Positions 8,473 to 16,150 of a DNA stretch of 64,000 nt are shown one piece after another. Source of the stretch: CAWHYG01 sp963833505 (lineage in GTDB: Bacteria > Eisenbacteria > RBG-16-71-46 > CAIMUX01); the NCBI GenBank assembly GCA_963833505.1, contig CAWHYG010000005.1, positions 1-64,000 on the forward strand. The letters run 5' to 3'. The position numbers were made by a program, and so were the translations under genes. The notes beneath the pieces are model-generated. The model had not been told where the DNA came from. It made no database searches and saw only the letters and a program-made list of their open reading frames with translations. Positions within the stretch are counted from its first letter, which is position 1; every line of letters starts with the position of its first letter.

Positions 8473-10344
8473 TCAGACCTCCCGCGCATCCTTTCGCTTG
8501 TGGTGATCCAGGATCCGCTTGCGGATCCGCAGCGCCGCCGGAGTCACCTCGGCCAGCTCGTCGTCGTTGATCCACTCGATGGCGCTCTCGATGGTGAGAA
8601 CCCGGGGCGGAGTCTGTCGTTCGTCGATCTCCTGGGTCGAAGACCTCATGTTGGTCAGATGCTTCCGTTTGCAGATCTGTATAATCAGGTCATTGCCTTT
8701 GGAGTGCTCCCCGACGATTTCTCCCGCGTAGACCTTCTCCATCGGGCGGACGAAGAAGTCGCCGCGGTCGGCGAGCTGATCCAGGGCGTAGGACGTGACC
8801 TCCCCCGCTTCCTTGGCGATGAGCGCGCCTTTGCGGGCGCCGCCGAGCGGCCCCTTCCACGGTCCGTAGACGTCGAAGAGATGGTTGAGCAGGCCGGTGC
8901 CCCGGGTCAGGGAGAGAAACTCCGTCCGGAACCCGAGGAGGCCGCGAGAGGGAATGGAGAACTCCATCCGGACCCGGTCGGCGTGCCGTCCGAGGTGGCG
9001 CAGCTCTCCCTTGCGGTCTCCCAGGGCCGAGATGACCGCTCCCGTGTACTCCTCCGCGCAGTCGATGACCAGCTCCTCGTAGGGCTCGAGCAGTGCACCT
9101 TCGGAATCGCGCCGCACGATCACCTGCGGGCGGCCCAGGGAGAACTCGTATCCTTCCCTCCGCATGGTCTCGGCCAGGATCGACAGGGACAGCTCTCCGC
9201 GCCCAAGCACGCGAAACGAATCGGCTTCGCCCGTCGGCTCCAGACGGATGCCGACGTTGCGTTCCAGCTCCTTGTCGAGACGCTCGCGGAGATGCCGGCT
9301 CGTCATGTACCGGCCCGACTGGCCGGAGAACGGGGAATCGTTGATCCGAAACTCCATGGAGAGCGTCGGCTCCTCCACCGCGATCCCGGAGAGCGGAGTC
9401 GGATCGATGGGATCGAGGAGGGTGTCGCCGATCTCGATGTCGGGAAAACCCGAGATGACGACGATGTCGCCGGCCGAAGCCTCCTGAACCTCGCGGCGTT
9501 CGATGCCCTCGAAGAAATAGATCCTGCCGGCCCGACCCCGCGAGATGGTGGCGCCGTCCGGGCGAACGGCGGCGATCTCGGTCGTCAAAGCGAGATTCCC
9601 GGAATGGATCCGACCGATGGCGAGCCGGCCGAGGTAGTCGGAGTAGTCGAGATTGGCGACGATCATCTTGAACGGCGCGTCCGTCACCGGTGGAGCCGGA
9701 ATGTGCTCAAGAACGGCCTCGAGCAGCGGGCGCAGGTCCCCCGACTTGGCGCCGGGATCGAACGAGGCGAACCCGATTCTTCCGGAACCGTACAAGACCG
9801 GAAACTCCAGGTGATCTTCATGCGTCGCCAGGGAAAGGAAAAGGTCGTGGATCTCCTCCTCCACTTCCAGGGTCCGCGCATCGGCGCGGTCGATCTTGTT
9901 GATGAGGACGATCGGCTGTTTGCCTGCCTCCAGGGTCTTCTTGAGGACGAAGCGCGTTTGCGGAAGCGGGCCTTCGGCCGCATCGACCAGAAGCAACACC
10001 CCCTCGACCATGGACAGGATCCGTTCCACCTCCGAGCCAAAGTCGCGGTGCCCCGGCGTGTCGACGATGTTGATGACGACGTTGCGGTAGCGGATGGACG
10101 TGTTCTTGGCCAGGATGGTGATCCCGCGCTCGCGTTCCAGCTCGCCCGAGTCGAGGATGCAATCCTCGGTGTGAACCCCGGCCCGGAAGGTCCCGGACTG
10201 GCGCAAAAGCGCGTCGACCAGGGTGGTCTTCCCGTGGTCGACGTGGGCCACGATGGCGATGCCCCGGCGATCCGCGCGGACGCCGCGGGGCACGGTCTCG
10301 TTTCCGCCTGCGCCGGTATCCTTGATCTTCGAAACCTGCTCCAA
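8473..10344 (-). CDS. typA: Ribosome-associated GTPase TypA/BipA
   Basis: A translational GTPase that acts on the ribosome, in 50S assembly and stress translation in known members. The G1 motif is AHVDHGKTTL (about residues 33-42), with DTPGHRDFG (G3) and NKIDRAD (G4). EF-G-like domains follow, then the TypA-specific C-terminal part (GKGNDLIIQICKRKHLTNMRSS preceded by an HS). The proposed start is a TTG at 10344 with AAAGGA nine bases upstream, giving 623 residues, close to the usual ~610. In-frame ATGs at 10425 and 10464 would add a Pro/Gly-rich extension without conservation value. The plus-strand frame opposite this gene is a shadow. Confidence 0.95.
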   Translation of the reverse strand: MEQVSKIKDTGAGGNETVPRGVRADRRGIAIVAHVDHGKTTLVDALLRQSGTFRAGVHTEDCILDSGELERERGITILAKNTSIRYRNVVINIVDTPGHRDFGSEVERILSMVEGVLLLVDAAEGPLPQTRFVLKKTLEAGKQPIVLINKIDRADARTLEVEEEIHDLFLSLATHEDHLEFPVLYGSGRIGFASFDPGAKSGDLRPLLEAVLEHIPAPPVTDAPFKMIVANLDYSDYLGRLAIGRIHSGNLALTTEIAAVRPDGATISRGRAGRIYFFEGIERREVQEASAGDIVVISGFPDIEIGDTLLDPIDPTPLSGIAVEEPTLSMEFRINDSPFSGQSGRYMTSRHLRERLDKELERNVGIRLEPTGEADSFRVLGRGELSLSILAETMRREGYEFSLGRPQVIVRRDSEGALLEPYEELVIDCAEEYTGAVISALGDRKGELRHLGRHADRVRMEFSIPSRGLLGFRTEFLSLTRGTGLLNHLFDVYGPWKGPLGGARKGALIAKEAGEVTSYALDQLADRGDFFVRPMEKVYAGEIVGEHSKGNDLIIQICKRKHLTNMRSSTQEIDERQTPPRVLTIESAIEWINDDELAEVTPAALRIRKRILDHHKRKDAREV

Positions 10345-10431
10345 TTGCGATCCTTTGTCGGGAGAAAACGGCGGTCGGGAAGGTCGGCCCGGGTGGCCGC
10401 TGGGCCTGCCGCTTGCCGGGATCATAGCAGC

Positions 10432-10581
10432 GTGGTCGATGGATTCCAAGCCGCCGGAGGGCAATCGGTGCCGTGGGACGGACGAGGAGCCGGCGGCCGA
10501 CCTGTCCCTGCAGGAGTTTATCTGGCCCGCCTGGAGCTGGGCCGTCGGACCGTGACGGCGAAGATGGTCGTGCGACGTTGA
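10432..10581 (+). pseudogene. Orphan C-terminal end of a FlgD-like (secretion/anchor) domain
   Basis: About 49 codons ending at a TGA encode a typical end of the FlgD Ig-like domain found at the C-terminus of secreted proteins in this group: VPWDGRGAGGRPVPAGVYL, then ARLELGRRTVTAKMVVRR and stop. Compare the ends of the genes at 47133 and 52384. There is no matching upstream part; the frame runs directly into the antisense of typA. This is the remnant of a secreted-protein gene deleted up to its last domain. Confidence 0.6.
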
Positions 10582-10631
10582 CCACGCGCCGTCCGCACGG
10601 TCACGAATCTGGCGAACCGAGGTTCGTCGGG

Positions 10632-10937
10632 TCAGCGGCGGTTTGCCAGCAGCAGGGCCACGACTACAGCCAGAACCACCATCGAAACGGCTACGATGGC
10701 CGTTCGCCGTCGGCGTGCCCGCAGTGCCTCCCAGCTCGGCTCATCCAGGTAGAGCCGTGACGGTCCGGCCTCCCGCAGCACGCCGTGGCGGAGCAGGATC
10801 CGGAAGGCGAGCCCCTGGTGTACCCCGAGCGAGGCCGCGGTGAGCCCGCGATCCGGGCCGGTCGCGCCGGCCTCGCGGAAGGCGGCCACGATCTTCGTCT
10901 CCTTGCGGACGATGGCGGCGCCGGAGAAAGCCGGCAT
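10632..10937 (-). CDS. Small protein with N-terminal winged-helix-like part and one C-terminal membrane segment
   Basis: 101 residues from the ATG at 10937, chosen because GAGGAGG lies just upstream; a longer frame starts at 10979. The first ~70 residues (VRKETKIVAAFREAGAT... LRHGVLREA) look like a small wing-type helical fold. The last ~25 residues (AIVAVSMVVLAVVVALLLANRR) form a single transmembrane helix, which would anchor the protein with the N-terminal part in the cytoplasm. I do not recognise a characterised family. Confidence 0.65.
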   Translation of the reverse strand: MPAFSGAAIVRKETKIVAAFREAGATGPDRGLTAASLGVHQGLAFRILLRHGVLREAGPSRLYLDEPSWEALRARRRRTAIVAVSMVVLAVVVALLLANRR

Positions 10938-10979
10938 GTTGTTCCTCCTCTTTGGGCTTCTGGACCAACTAGACATCAT

Positions 10980-11523
10980 GGATTGACCGACCCATCCGCA
11001 AATCGTGGGTTACGCTGCGGGTGGGCAAAACCAACCGTGGCGCAGAGCCACATACGGAGGGTCGGTCATGAGGAAGTCTACTTTGTACACCGGTCTGGAT
11101 GAAGCGAAGGAATCCATCGAGGTGGCGGTTGCCGAGCCTGGTCGATCGGGTGAGGTGCGGGCCCACGGGGGCATCCCGAACACGCCGGAAGCTCTGACGA
11201 AGCTCGTCCGGAAGCTGGGCCGACCGCCGCGGGAGCTCAGCTTCGTCTGTGAGGCCGGTCCGTGCGGGTACGGGACCTATCGGCATTCGGTGTCGCTGGG
11301 GGCCGAGTGCACCGTCGTGGCGCCGTCGAAGACGCCGCGCCGGCCGGGCGACCGGATCAAGAACGATCGTCGGGATGCGATCACGCTGGCGCGCCTCCAT
11401 CGAGCGGGTGAACTGACGGCGGTCTGGGTCCCCGACACGGAGAGCGAAGCGATGCGAGATCTGACTCGAGCACGGGAGGACTGCAAGTACGCCCAGACGC
11501 GTGCGCGGCAGCGGCTGGGATCC
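10980..11523 (+). mobile_element. Truncated IS110-family element, 5' part only
   Basis: This contains the non-coding left side and the first part of an IS110-type transposase gene. Similarity to the transposase stops at about 11523, where the DNA switches to a different, minus-strand coding remnant. In IS110-group elements the non-coding end next to the transposase start encodes a bridge RNA; the ~85 bases before 11068 could hold part of one, but no fold is claimed. Confidence 0.6.
11068..11523 (+). pseudogene. IS110-family transposase, N-terminal DEDD domain only
   Basis: About 152 residues are retained of an expected ~340-400. LYTGLDEAKESIEVAV carries the first aspartate, FVCEAGPCGYG the glutamate, and KNDRRDAITLARLHRAGELT the last two aspartates of the RuvC-like DEDD domain. 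The whole C-terminal Tnp_20 part with its catalytic serine is missing. GGAGGGTCGGTC directly before the ATG is a good ribosome binding site. It cannot be active. Confidence 0.8.
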
Positions 11524-11529
11524 GTTCCT

Positions 11530-11800
11530 GCTCCGTCATGGCCAGTGCCGCGGAATGTCATCGTCCAGAGGTCGCCCTCGACCTGCATCGGCCCCTCGAT
11601 GATTTCGTTCTGCGCGTTCATGTACCACATGGCGAGCGAGTTTTGTGCCGGGCTCCAGAACAGGTTTCCATCGTAGTTGCGGACCGTCCCCGGTCGAAAA
11701 CGAAGTGGGTGGTGAACCGCAGGAAGCTGTTGTTGTCGGACCACTGGTAGCGGGTCTCGATGCGTTGCAGCCCGGTCCCCACCGTTCCAGCCCGGGCTCA
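11530..11800 (-). pseudogene. Fragment of a lipocalin/DUF1579-like protein, truncated and frameshifted
   Basis: On the minus strand one frame gives QRIETRYQWSDNNSFLRFT then THFVFDRG. The adjacent frame continues TVRNYDGNLFWSPAQNS then LAMWYMNAQNEIIEGPMQV. Restoring one G in the run at 11688-11691 joins them. The content resembles the beta-barrel DUF1579/nitrobindin-like domain. It is joined directly to the truncated IS110 gene, so at least its C-terminus was lost by that rearrangement. Function is not claimed. Confidence 0.5.
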
Positions 11801-11983
11801 GGGTTTTGTCCGCACCGGCCGCAGCATCGGCACCGCCGCCAACGACGGGGCGTCCCTCGCATCCACCAGGACGCGCGCTCCCGGGTGCGCAAAGCGGTAG
11901 CGGCCCCGGGTGATGCGCCCTTCCGCGGTCAGGGCCGTCTCTCCGGTGTACTCGAACAGAACGGCCTCAGAGAGCGGCGCTCT
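11798..11983 (-). CDS. Short hypothetical protein, start not identified
   Basis: About 60 residues of credible coding sequence: AVLFEYTGETALTAEGRITRG, then RYRFAHPGARVLVDARD and SLAAVPMLRPV. This pattern recurs in small uncharacterised bacterial proteins. The frame can be extended to an ATG at 12133, but that part overlaps the end of the DUF1360 gene and looks non-coding. No good alternative start is visible, so the 5' end is uncertain or lost. It follows the DUF1360 gene on the same strand. Confidence 0.4.
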   Translation of the reverse strand, partial: RAPLSEAVLFEYTGETALTAEGRITRGRYRFAHPGARVLVDARDAPSLAAVPMLRPVRTKP

Positions 11984-11999
11984 CGTCCGCGCGACCGGA

Positions 12000-12398
12000 C
12001 TAGGGTCCGGGCCCGGTCCCCGGCCGTCGGCGCTGGTCGGCCGGAGGCCGGTTCTCTTCCCTCCGCAACACGGCATTTCCGGAATCCTCTTCTTCCCAAT
12101 AGGCGGCCGGAGCGGAAGGATCGAGGCGCCCATGCAGCCTTTCCAGCAGGATCGCTCCGGCCGAAAGGGCCGGCCAGAGCAGTCCTCGCTCCTTCCAGCT
12201 CTGTCCGATCCACCAGGCCAGGGGTAAGGCGACCCAGAGGCTCACGCAGTAGAAGCAGTCGAGCAGGCCGGCCAGCGGGCCCGTGCCCGCCGCCCGGCGG
12301 AGGCGGACCAGCAGATCACCGGGGCCGTCCTCCGCCGTCAGCAGGTGGGCCACCCTCCAGACGGCCAGCAGTCCGAGCGCAAGCCAGTAGGCGCGCAT
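12000..12398 (-). CDS. DUF1360-family membrane protein
   Basis: 132 residues. The family signature is present: an N-terminal membrane helix (AYWLALGLLAVWRVAHLLTAE), then DGPGDLLVRLRR, then a conserved LLDCFYCVSLWVALPLAWW segment and a final hydrophobic stretch ending LLERLHG. Members are small inner-membrane proteins, sometimes linked to sporulation or phage structural proteins in other bacteria; the role here is unknown. It starts just after the stop of the 718-residue protein at 12402, so the two are probably co-transcribed. Confidence 0.75.
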   Translation of the reverse strand: MRAYWLALGLLAVWRVAHLLTAEDGPGDLLVRLRRAAGTGPLAGLLDCFYCVSLWVALPLAWWIGQSWKERGLLWPALSAGAILLERLHGRLDPSAPAAYWEEEDSGNAVLRREENRPPADQRRRPGTGPGP

Positions 12399-12401
12399 GG
12401 C

Positions 12402-14558
12402 TCAGGACTTCTGCAGCCCCAGCAGGTACTCGATCGGTCCGTAGGAGTAGACCGCGGCGTTGTATCCGTTGGTCACCCGCGTGCTGCAGCTCAGCTGGAT
12501 GGCGAATGTACAGAAAGGCTGGTCGGGGTCCAGCCAGTCGCCGGAAGCGGGCACAATGTCGGCCGTCACGTAGCCGAACCCGTCGACTGTCGGGTCGTCG
12601 AAGGTCCCCTCGAAAAGGGTGCAGTTGACGTCGTCGCCATGCACGTACTGTCCCTGGATGAGCCCCGGTCCCTCGCCGGTGATGGGGAAGCCTCCCACGT
12701 TCCCTTTGCGCACCCCGAGCAGGTACTGGTTCATGAAGCCTTCGAGCTGGTTGGCCTTGAAGCGGACGGTGAAGGGCGCGTCCGGCTGGTCCGCCGGCAG
12801 GGAGAAGAGCGCGCAGTCGCCCCCCAACTGGCCGAGCAGGTTCACCGAGTCGATGGCGAAATCCGGCGTGGTGTTGTCGAGGTAGAGGGTGATGATGTCG
12901 TCGGCCGCGGCGATCTTGGCGCCGGCGGAGTTGTAGCCCTCGATGCGGAACTGCACCGCCGCCGGAATCGGGGCGTAGAGCCAGCTCGAGATGGCCGCCT
13001 TGCGGTCGCGATGGGTCAGCACCCAGGCCGGGTCGCTCTCGATGTTGTTATAGGCCGGCGCCTTGACGGCGGCGCCGCCGTCGATGTGCAGGGCCGGGAT
13101 TCCAGGGTCCGGGCCGACCAGGGAGCCTGTGTAACCAGGGATGCCGAGCTTGGCCACTTCCAGCGCGGTGTACTTCTCCTGGAAGAAGTTCCACGCCGTG
13201 TCCCCGAGCTTGCGGTAGCGGATGGTGTAGTAGACCGCGTCGGGATGGTCAAGGAAGCAGGCGAAGAAGTCGAGCGTTCCCGCCCAGGCGGCGCAGCGCG
13301 CCGGCGGCGTGTTGGGCAGACTGCTCTTGGCCGTGATCGTTCCGGTGGGGCCGAGCTTGTTGTTGGGATCGACGATGAAGATGTCGCCGATGGCCTGAAT
13401 GGCGCGGCCACCCTGGCAGGCGCTGGGGGGCCGGCCGCAGCCCTGCGGGGCGCAAAGGTCGATCTCGTCGAAAAGTCCCACGTTGGCATAGAGCGCGCTC
13501 TCGTAGCAGACGCCGGTGGGCTGCATGGGATCCAGGATCTGGAGGATGAGATCGGGGAAGGCCTGCACCGCCGGATCCTCGCCCGGCGCCACGTCCACCG
13601 CCACCTCGTGGGCGATGTCGGCAATGCTGCGGGTGAACCGGAAGATGTAGTTGCCGTTCCGGTCGGTGGCGCAGATGCCGAGATCCTGGCGGTCGCCCGT
13701 GCCCGTGTATCCGCCGCCGGCCAGCTCCGCCGCGGTCCGGTCATACTGCTGGATCCGAAGCGCCACGCCGGGCAGGGCCTGGACGCTGCACCCGAAGTTG
13801 ATCTTGTCCACCAGGCGCGACACGGCAAGACGGTCGAAATCCACGGTCTGGACAGGGGAGTTGGAAGCGAGAGTGAAGGTGTTCATGGCCGTGACCGTGG
13901 GAGGAGCCTCTTCGGCCTTCGCCTTGGCCGATCCGGTCGCCCGGGCGATCTTGAAGAGCTGGGCTCGAGGCATGGGCAAGGCCGTCTGATCGCGCAGCGG
14001 GATCATGAGAGGCCGGAAAGGCGGCGGATCGGGCATCGGTCCGGGAGGCGGGACCGGCGGGACATGCAGCCGGTCGGGATAGAGCCGGCTGATCGGCTCG
14101 CGCAGGATCGGATTCTTCAGCGCCGCCTGCAGTCCCGCCAGGGTGTCGATGACCACGTACCAGCGGTGGCAGGGGTTGAAGATGCAGAACCCGGAGTACG
14201 TGCTCACGTTGCCGTAGATGATGAAGTCGGTCGCGGTCTGAGGGGTGGAACAGCTCAGGATCAGGTCGTTGAAGTCCTGGTCCGGGCCGGCGTCGTTCGA
14301 TTCAATGTCAAACTTGTATTGGCCGCCGGTCTTGACCGGAAACTTGATCTGGTCGGCCGAGTTGATGAAGCCCGTGCCGGGATTGTTCTGGATGGTGATG
14401 GCCCAGGCGTCGCCCGTGACCGCCACCGGCGGGGTCGAGACATCGCCCGGGTAGGTCCCGTTGCCGCTGGCGGCCCCGGAGATGATAAAGCGTTGGGCGA
14501 AGGCCGCACTCTTCGACTTGACCGATACGGTCCATGAACCTTGCATGTTTATGGGCAT
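12402..14558 (-). CDS. Large hypothetical protein with N-terminal beta-sandwich-like domain
   Basis: 718 residues, start supported by AAGGAG six bases before the ATG. There is no signal peptide. Residues 1-105 form a distinct domain (GSWTVSVKSKSAAFAQRF... GQYKFDIESNDAGPDQDFND, then LILSC), which looks like a carbohydrate- or calcium-binding sandwich of unknown class. A Pro-rich linker (VPPVPPPGPMPDPPPFRP, about residue 170) leads to a ~500-residue region. That region has many paired cysteines (CAPQGCGRPPSACQGG) and repeated Ig-like elements (TPDFAIDSVNLLGQLGGDC). I do not recognise the whole protein. It could be a surface or structural protein exported by a non-Sec route, or cytoplasmic. It heads a minus-strand group with the DUF1360 gene. 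Confidence 0.7.
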   Translation of the reverse strand: MPINMQGSWTVSVKSKSAAFAQRFIISGAASGNGTYPGDVSTPPVAVTGDAWAITIQNNPGTGFINSADQIKFPVKTGGQYKFDIESNDAGPDQDFNDLILSCSTPQTATDFIIYGNVSTYSGFCIFNPCHRWYVVIDTLAGLQAALKNPILREPISRLYPDRLHVPPVPPPGPMPDPPPFRPLMIPLRDQTALPMPRAQLFKIARATGSAKAKAEEAPPTVTAMNTFTLASNSPVQTVDFDRLAVSRLVDKINFGCSVQALPGVALRIQQYDRTAAELAGGGYTGTGDRQDLGICATDRNGNYIFRFTRSIADIAHEVAVDVAPGEDPAVQAFPDLILQILDPMQPTGVCYESALYANVGLFDEIDLCAPQGCGRPPSACQGGRAIQAIGDIFIVDPNNKLGPTGTITAKSSLPNTPPARCAAWAGTLDFFACFLDHPDAVYYTIRYRKLGDTAWNFFQEKYTALEVAKLGIPGYTGSLVGPDPGIPALHIDGGAAVKAPAYNNIESDPAWVLTHRDRKAAISSWLYAPIPAAVQFRIEGYNSAGAKIAAADDIITLYLDNTTPDFAIDSVNLLGQLGGDCALFSLPADQPDAPFTVRFKANQLEGFMNQYLLGVRKGNVGGFPITGEGPGLIQGQYVHGDDVNCTLFEGTFDDPTVDGFGYVTADIVPASGDWLDPDQPFCTFAIQLSCSTRVTNGYNAAVYSYGPIEYLLGLQKS

Positions 14559-15131
14559 GGCGTGCTCCTTGAATGTCCACTGGTGGGTCTTCGTGATGGA
14601 TCAATCACCGGGGGTCCCGCCGGCAACCCGATGAGCCGACGAGGCCCAGTATCGCCGAAACGGCACCTTCCCCATGGTAGGCGGCAGCGGCATCCGGGCC
14701 AAGCGGAGAGAACGCCGTCCGGAAAAAAGCTGTCATAACGGGATGAAGCTCCGTGTTTGTTAAAGATGTGGATCCGGAACCGAAGATCCGTTGGATATGC
14801 ATGCGTCTGCCTGTTGCAGTATCAAGAGAAAGCGCGGCCGATTTTTTTCCGCGGAGGTATGGGAGCGGGCGCTCGGAAGGTCAGGCGCCGGCGGCACGCT
14901 GGACGGAGCGACCAGAAAGTATCCGCCTCCCGAGGAGGGGATCCCAGGACAAGTCCCTTTGCATGATGTCGTATCCCAGGTCGTCCAATCGAGCGGATCC
15001 TGTATCCGGACCGACCCCTGGGATTTGTAGAAGAGAATGGCGGTGGCGCGCGTAAGACCCGAAGCCATCATCGACGACCTGTCGTCCGGCCTGCGCAGGG
15101 CGCCGGCCCCGTCAACGGCAGCGCCTCGCGT
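14559..15131. other. Intergenic region, no gene seen
   Basis: About 570 bases between two minus-strand genes. It should hold the promoter of the 718-residue protein and the end of the oxidase transcript. The middle (about 14750-14860) is less GC-rich than its surroundings. No frame here shows protein-like composition and no RNA gene was recognised. Confidence 0.4.
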
Positions 15132-15734
15132 CTACTCCTGCATCTCCCGCGCCGGATCGTTCCCGGCCAGCACGTCCTTCGCCCAGGGCGTCCGCTTCCA
15201 ACCCGGCACCGGAGTCCGCGCGCCCGCGCGCGGCACAAAGGTCGAACGCTCCACCAACCGGTACTGATGGATGTACCTCGGGCAATTCGGAAACACCTGC
15301 CGGATCGCAACGCGCACCACGAACTGGGCCTCCGGGTAGGCAGCGCCAAGCGGATCGTCGGACCTGATGGACGCGGTTCCGTTGACGCGGATCCGGCGCG
15401 GTTGCTCGAAGTCCAGAAAGAGCATCCCGACGTTCGGATTCACGACGGCGTTGCCCATGGACACGAACATCCCGTTTCCGTCATAACAGGGAAACGCCAG
15501 GGTTCGCTCATCGATCACGCGCACGAAACCGGGATCGCCCCCCTTGTAGGAGCAATTGGGCTGCCCGTGCTCATCGGCCGTCGCCAGAAAGAACATGTCG
15601 CGGGCTTCGATGAAGGCGCGATCCTCCGGAGACAATACGTCGCGGACCTTGACCTCCAGAAGCCGATCCGCCAGGCGTCTCGTGTCGAACGCGTCCTGAA
15701 GCCGCCGGTTTCCCTCGTGATAGAAGTCGCTCAT
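15132..15734 (-). CDS. Pyridoxamine 5'-phosphate oxidase-family flavin-binding protein
   Basis: 200 residues from the ATG at 15734; the ATG at 15758 is possible but weaker. The family fold is indicated by EARDMFFLATADEHGQPNCSYKG split as the usual FMN-binding strand, by GFVRVIDERTLAFPCYDGNGM and by NPNVGMLFLDFEQPRRIRVNG. Members bind FMN or F420 and reduce small molecules or protect against oxidants; the substrate cannot be told. The C-terminus (FPNCPRYIHQYRLVERS) is typical of the general-stress-like subgroup. Confidence 0.85.
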   Translation of the reverse strand: MSDFYHEGNRRLQDAFDTRRLADRLLEVKVRDVLSPEDRAFIEARDMFFLATADEHGQPNCSYKGGDPGFVRVIDERTLAFPCYDGNGMFVSMGNAVVNPNVGMLFLDFEQPRRIRVNGTASIRSDDPLGAAYPEAQFVVRVAIRQVFPNCPRYIHQYRLVERSTFVPRAGARTPVPGWKRTPWAKDVLAGNDPAREMQE

Positions 15735-16150
15735 GGACAAGACCTTTCCATCGATCACGTTCCTTTGGGATCTTCCTGTGCCAGAGGCCAGCGGCCGGGT
15801 CAGGCATCAATCTCCCCGGGGTCCCGATCCGACAGCGGGCTGGCCGCCCAGTCGTTCCGCTTGGATGATCCCGCTCCGCCTGCTGGACCTCAAAACTCGC
15901 CGAGCCCCCGATCCTACCAGATGTGGAGCGTTCTTGGCTCCGAGCTGAACGAAGGACGGCGAAGGGCATTCGTGGCTCGTCGATGGGAAGACCCGAACGG
16001 ACTCGCCTGACTCGGAATCATTCCGGCGCCGTCCTTTGGCCGGGCCGCTGCCTCTGGGAACCGCCGGCCCACTTGAACTCGGGCATCTTCCTGTGCGCTT
16101 CCACCCACTCCTGCGTTTCTCCCCTGTTTCACGGCCGCCGGGTGGCGGCC
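15735..16150. other. Intergenic region between U32 gene and oxidase gene
   Basis: About 415 bases. The minus-strand frame that continues the U32 gene in its uncorrected frame runs through here to 15807, but its composition is Arg/Ser/Gly-rich and unlike the gene. After correction of the indel at 16364 the U32 protein ends at 16151. No other gene is supported. Confidence 0.4.

Noticed and set aside
8419..10581. 720-codon plus-strand frame opposite typA
   Set aside because: It is the antisense shadow of a clear TypA gene; only its last ~49 codons, beyond the typA start, carry recognisable FlgD-type sequence, and those are listed separately.
12000..12133. N-terminal extension of the small gene at 11798 to the ATG at 12133
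   Set aside because: This part overlaps the DUF1360 gene and has no protein-like pattern.
12345..14537. 730-codon plus-strand frame opposite the 718-residue protein
   Set aside because: Composition (Val/Gly/Arg/Asp-rich, no motif) is typical of antisense frames in high-GC DNA; the minus-strand gene has a ribosome binding site and structured content.
15807..16150. C-terminal ~115 residues of the uncorrected U32 frame
   Set aside because: Low-complexity Arg/Ser/Gly sequence unlike the family; a one-base correction at 16364 leads to the expected U32 ending at 16151.
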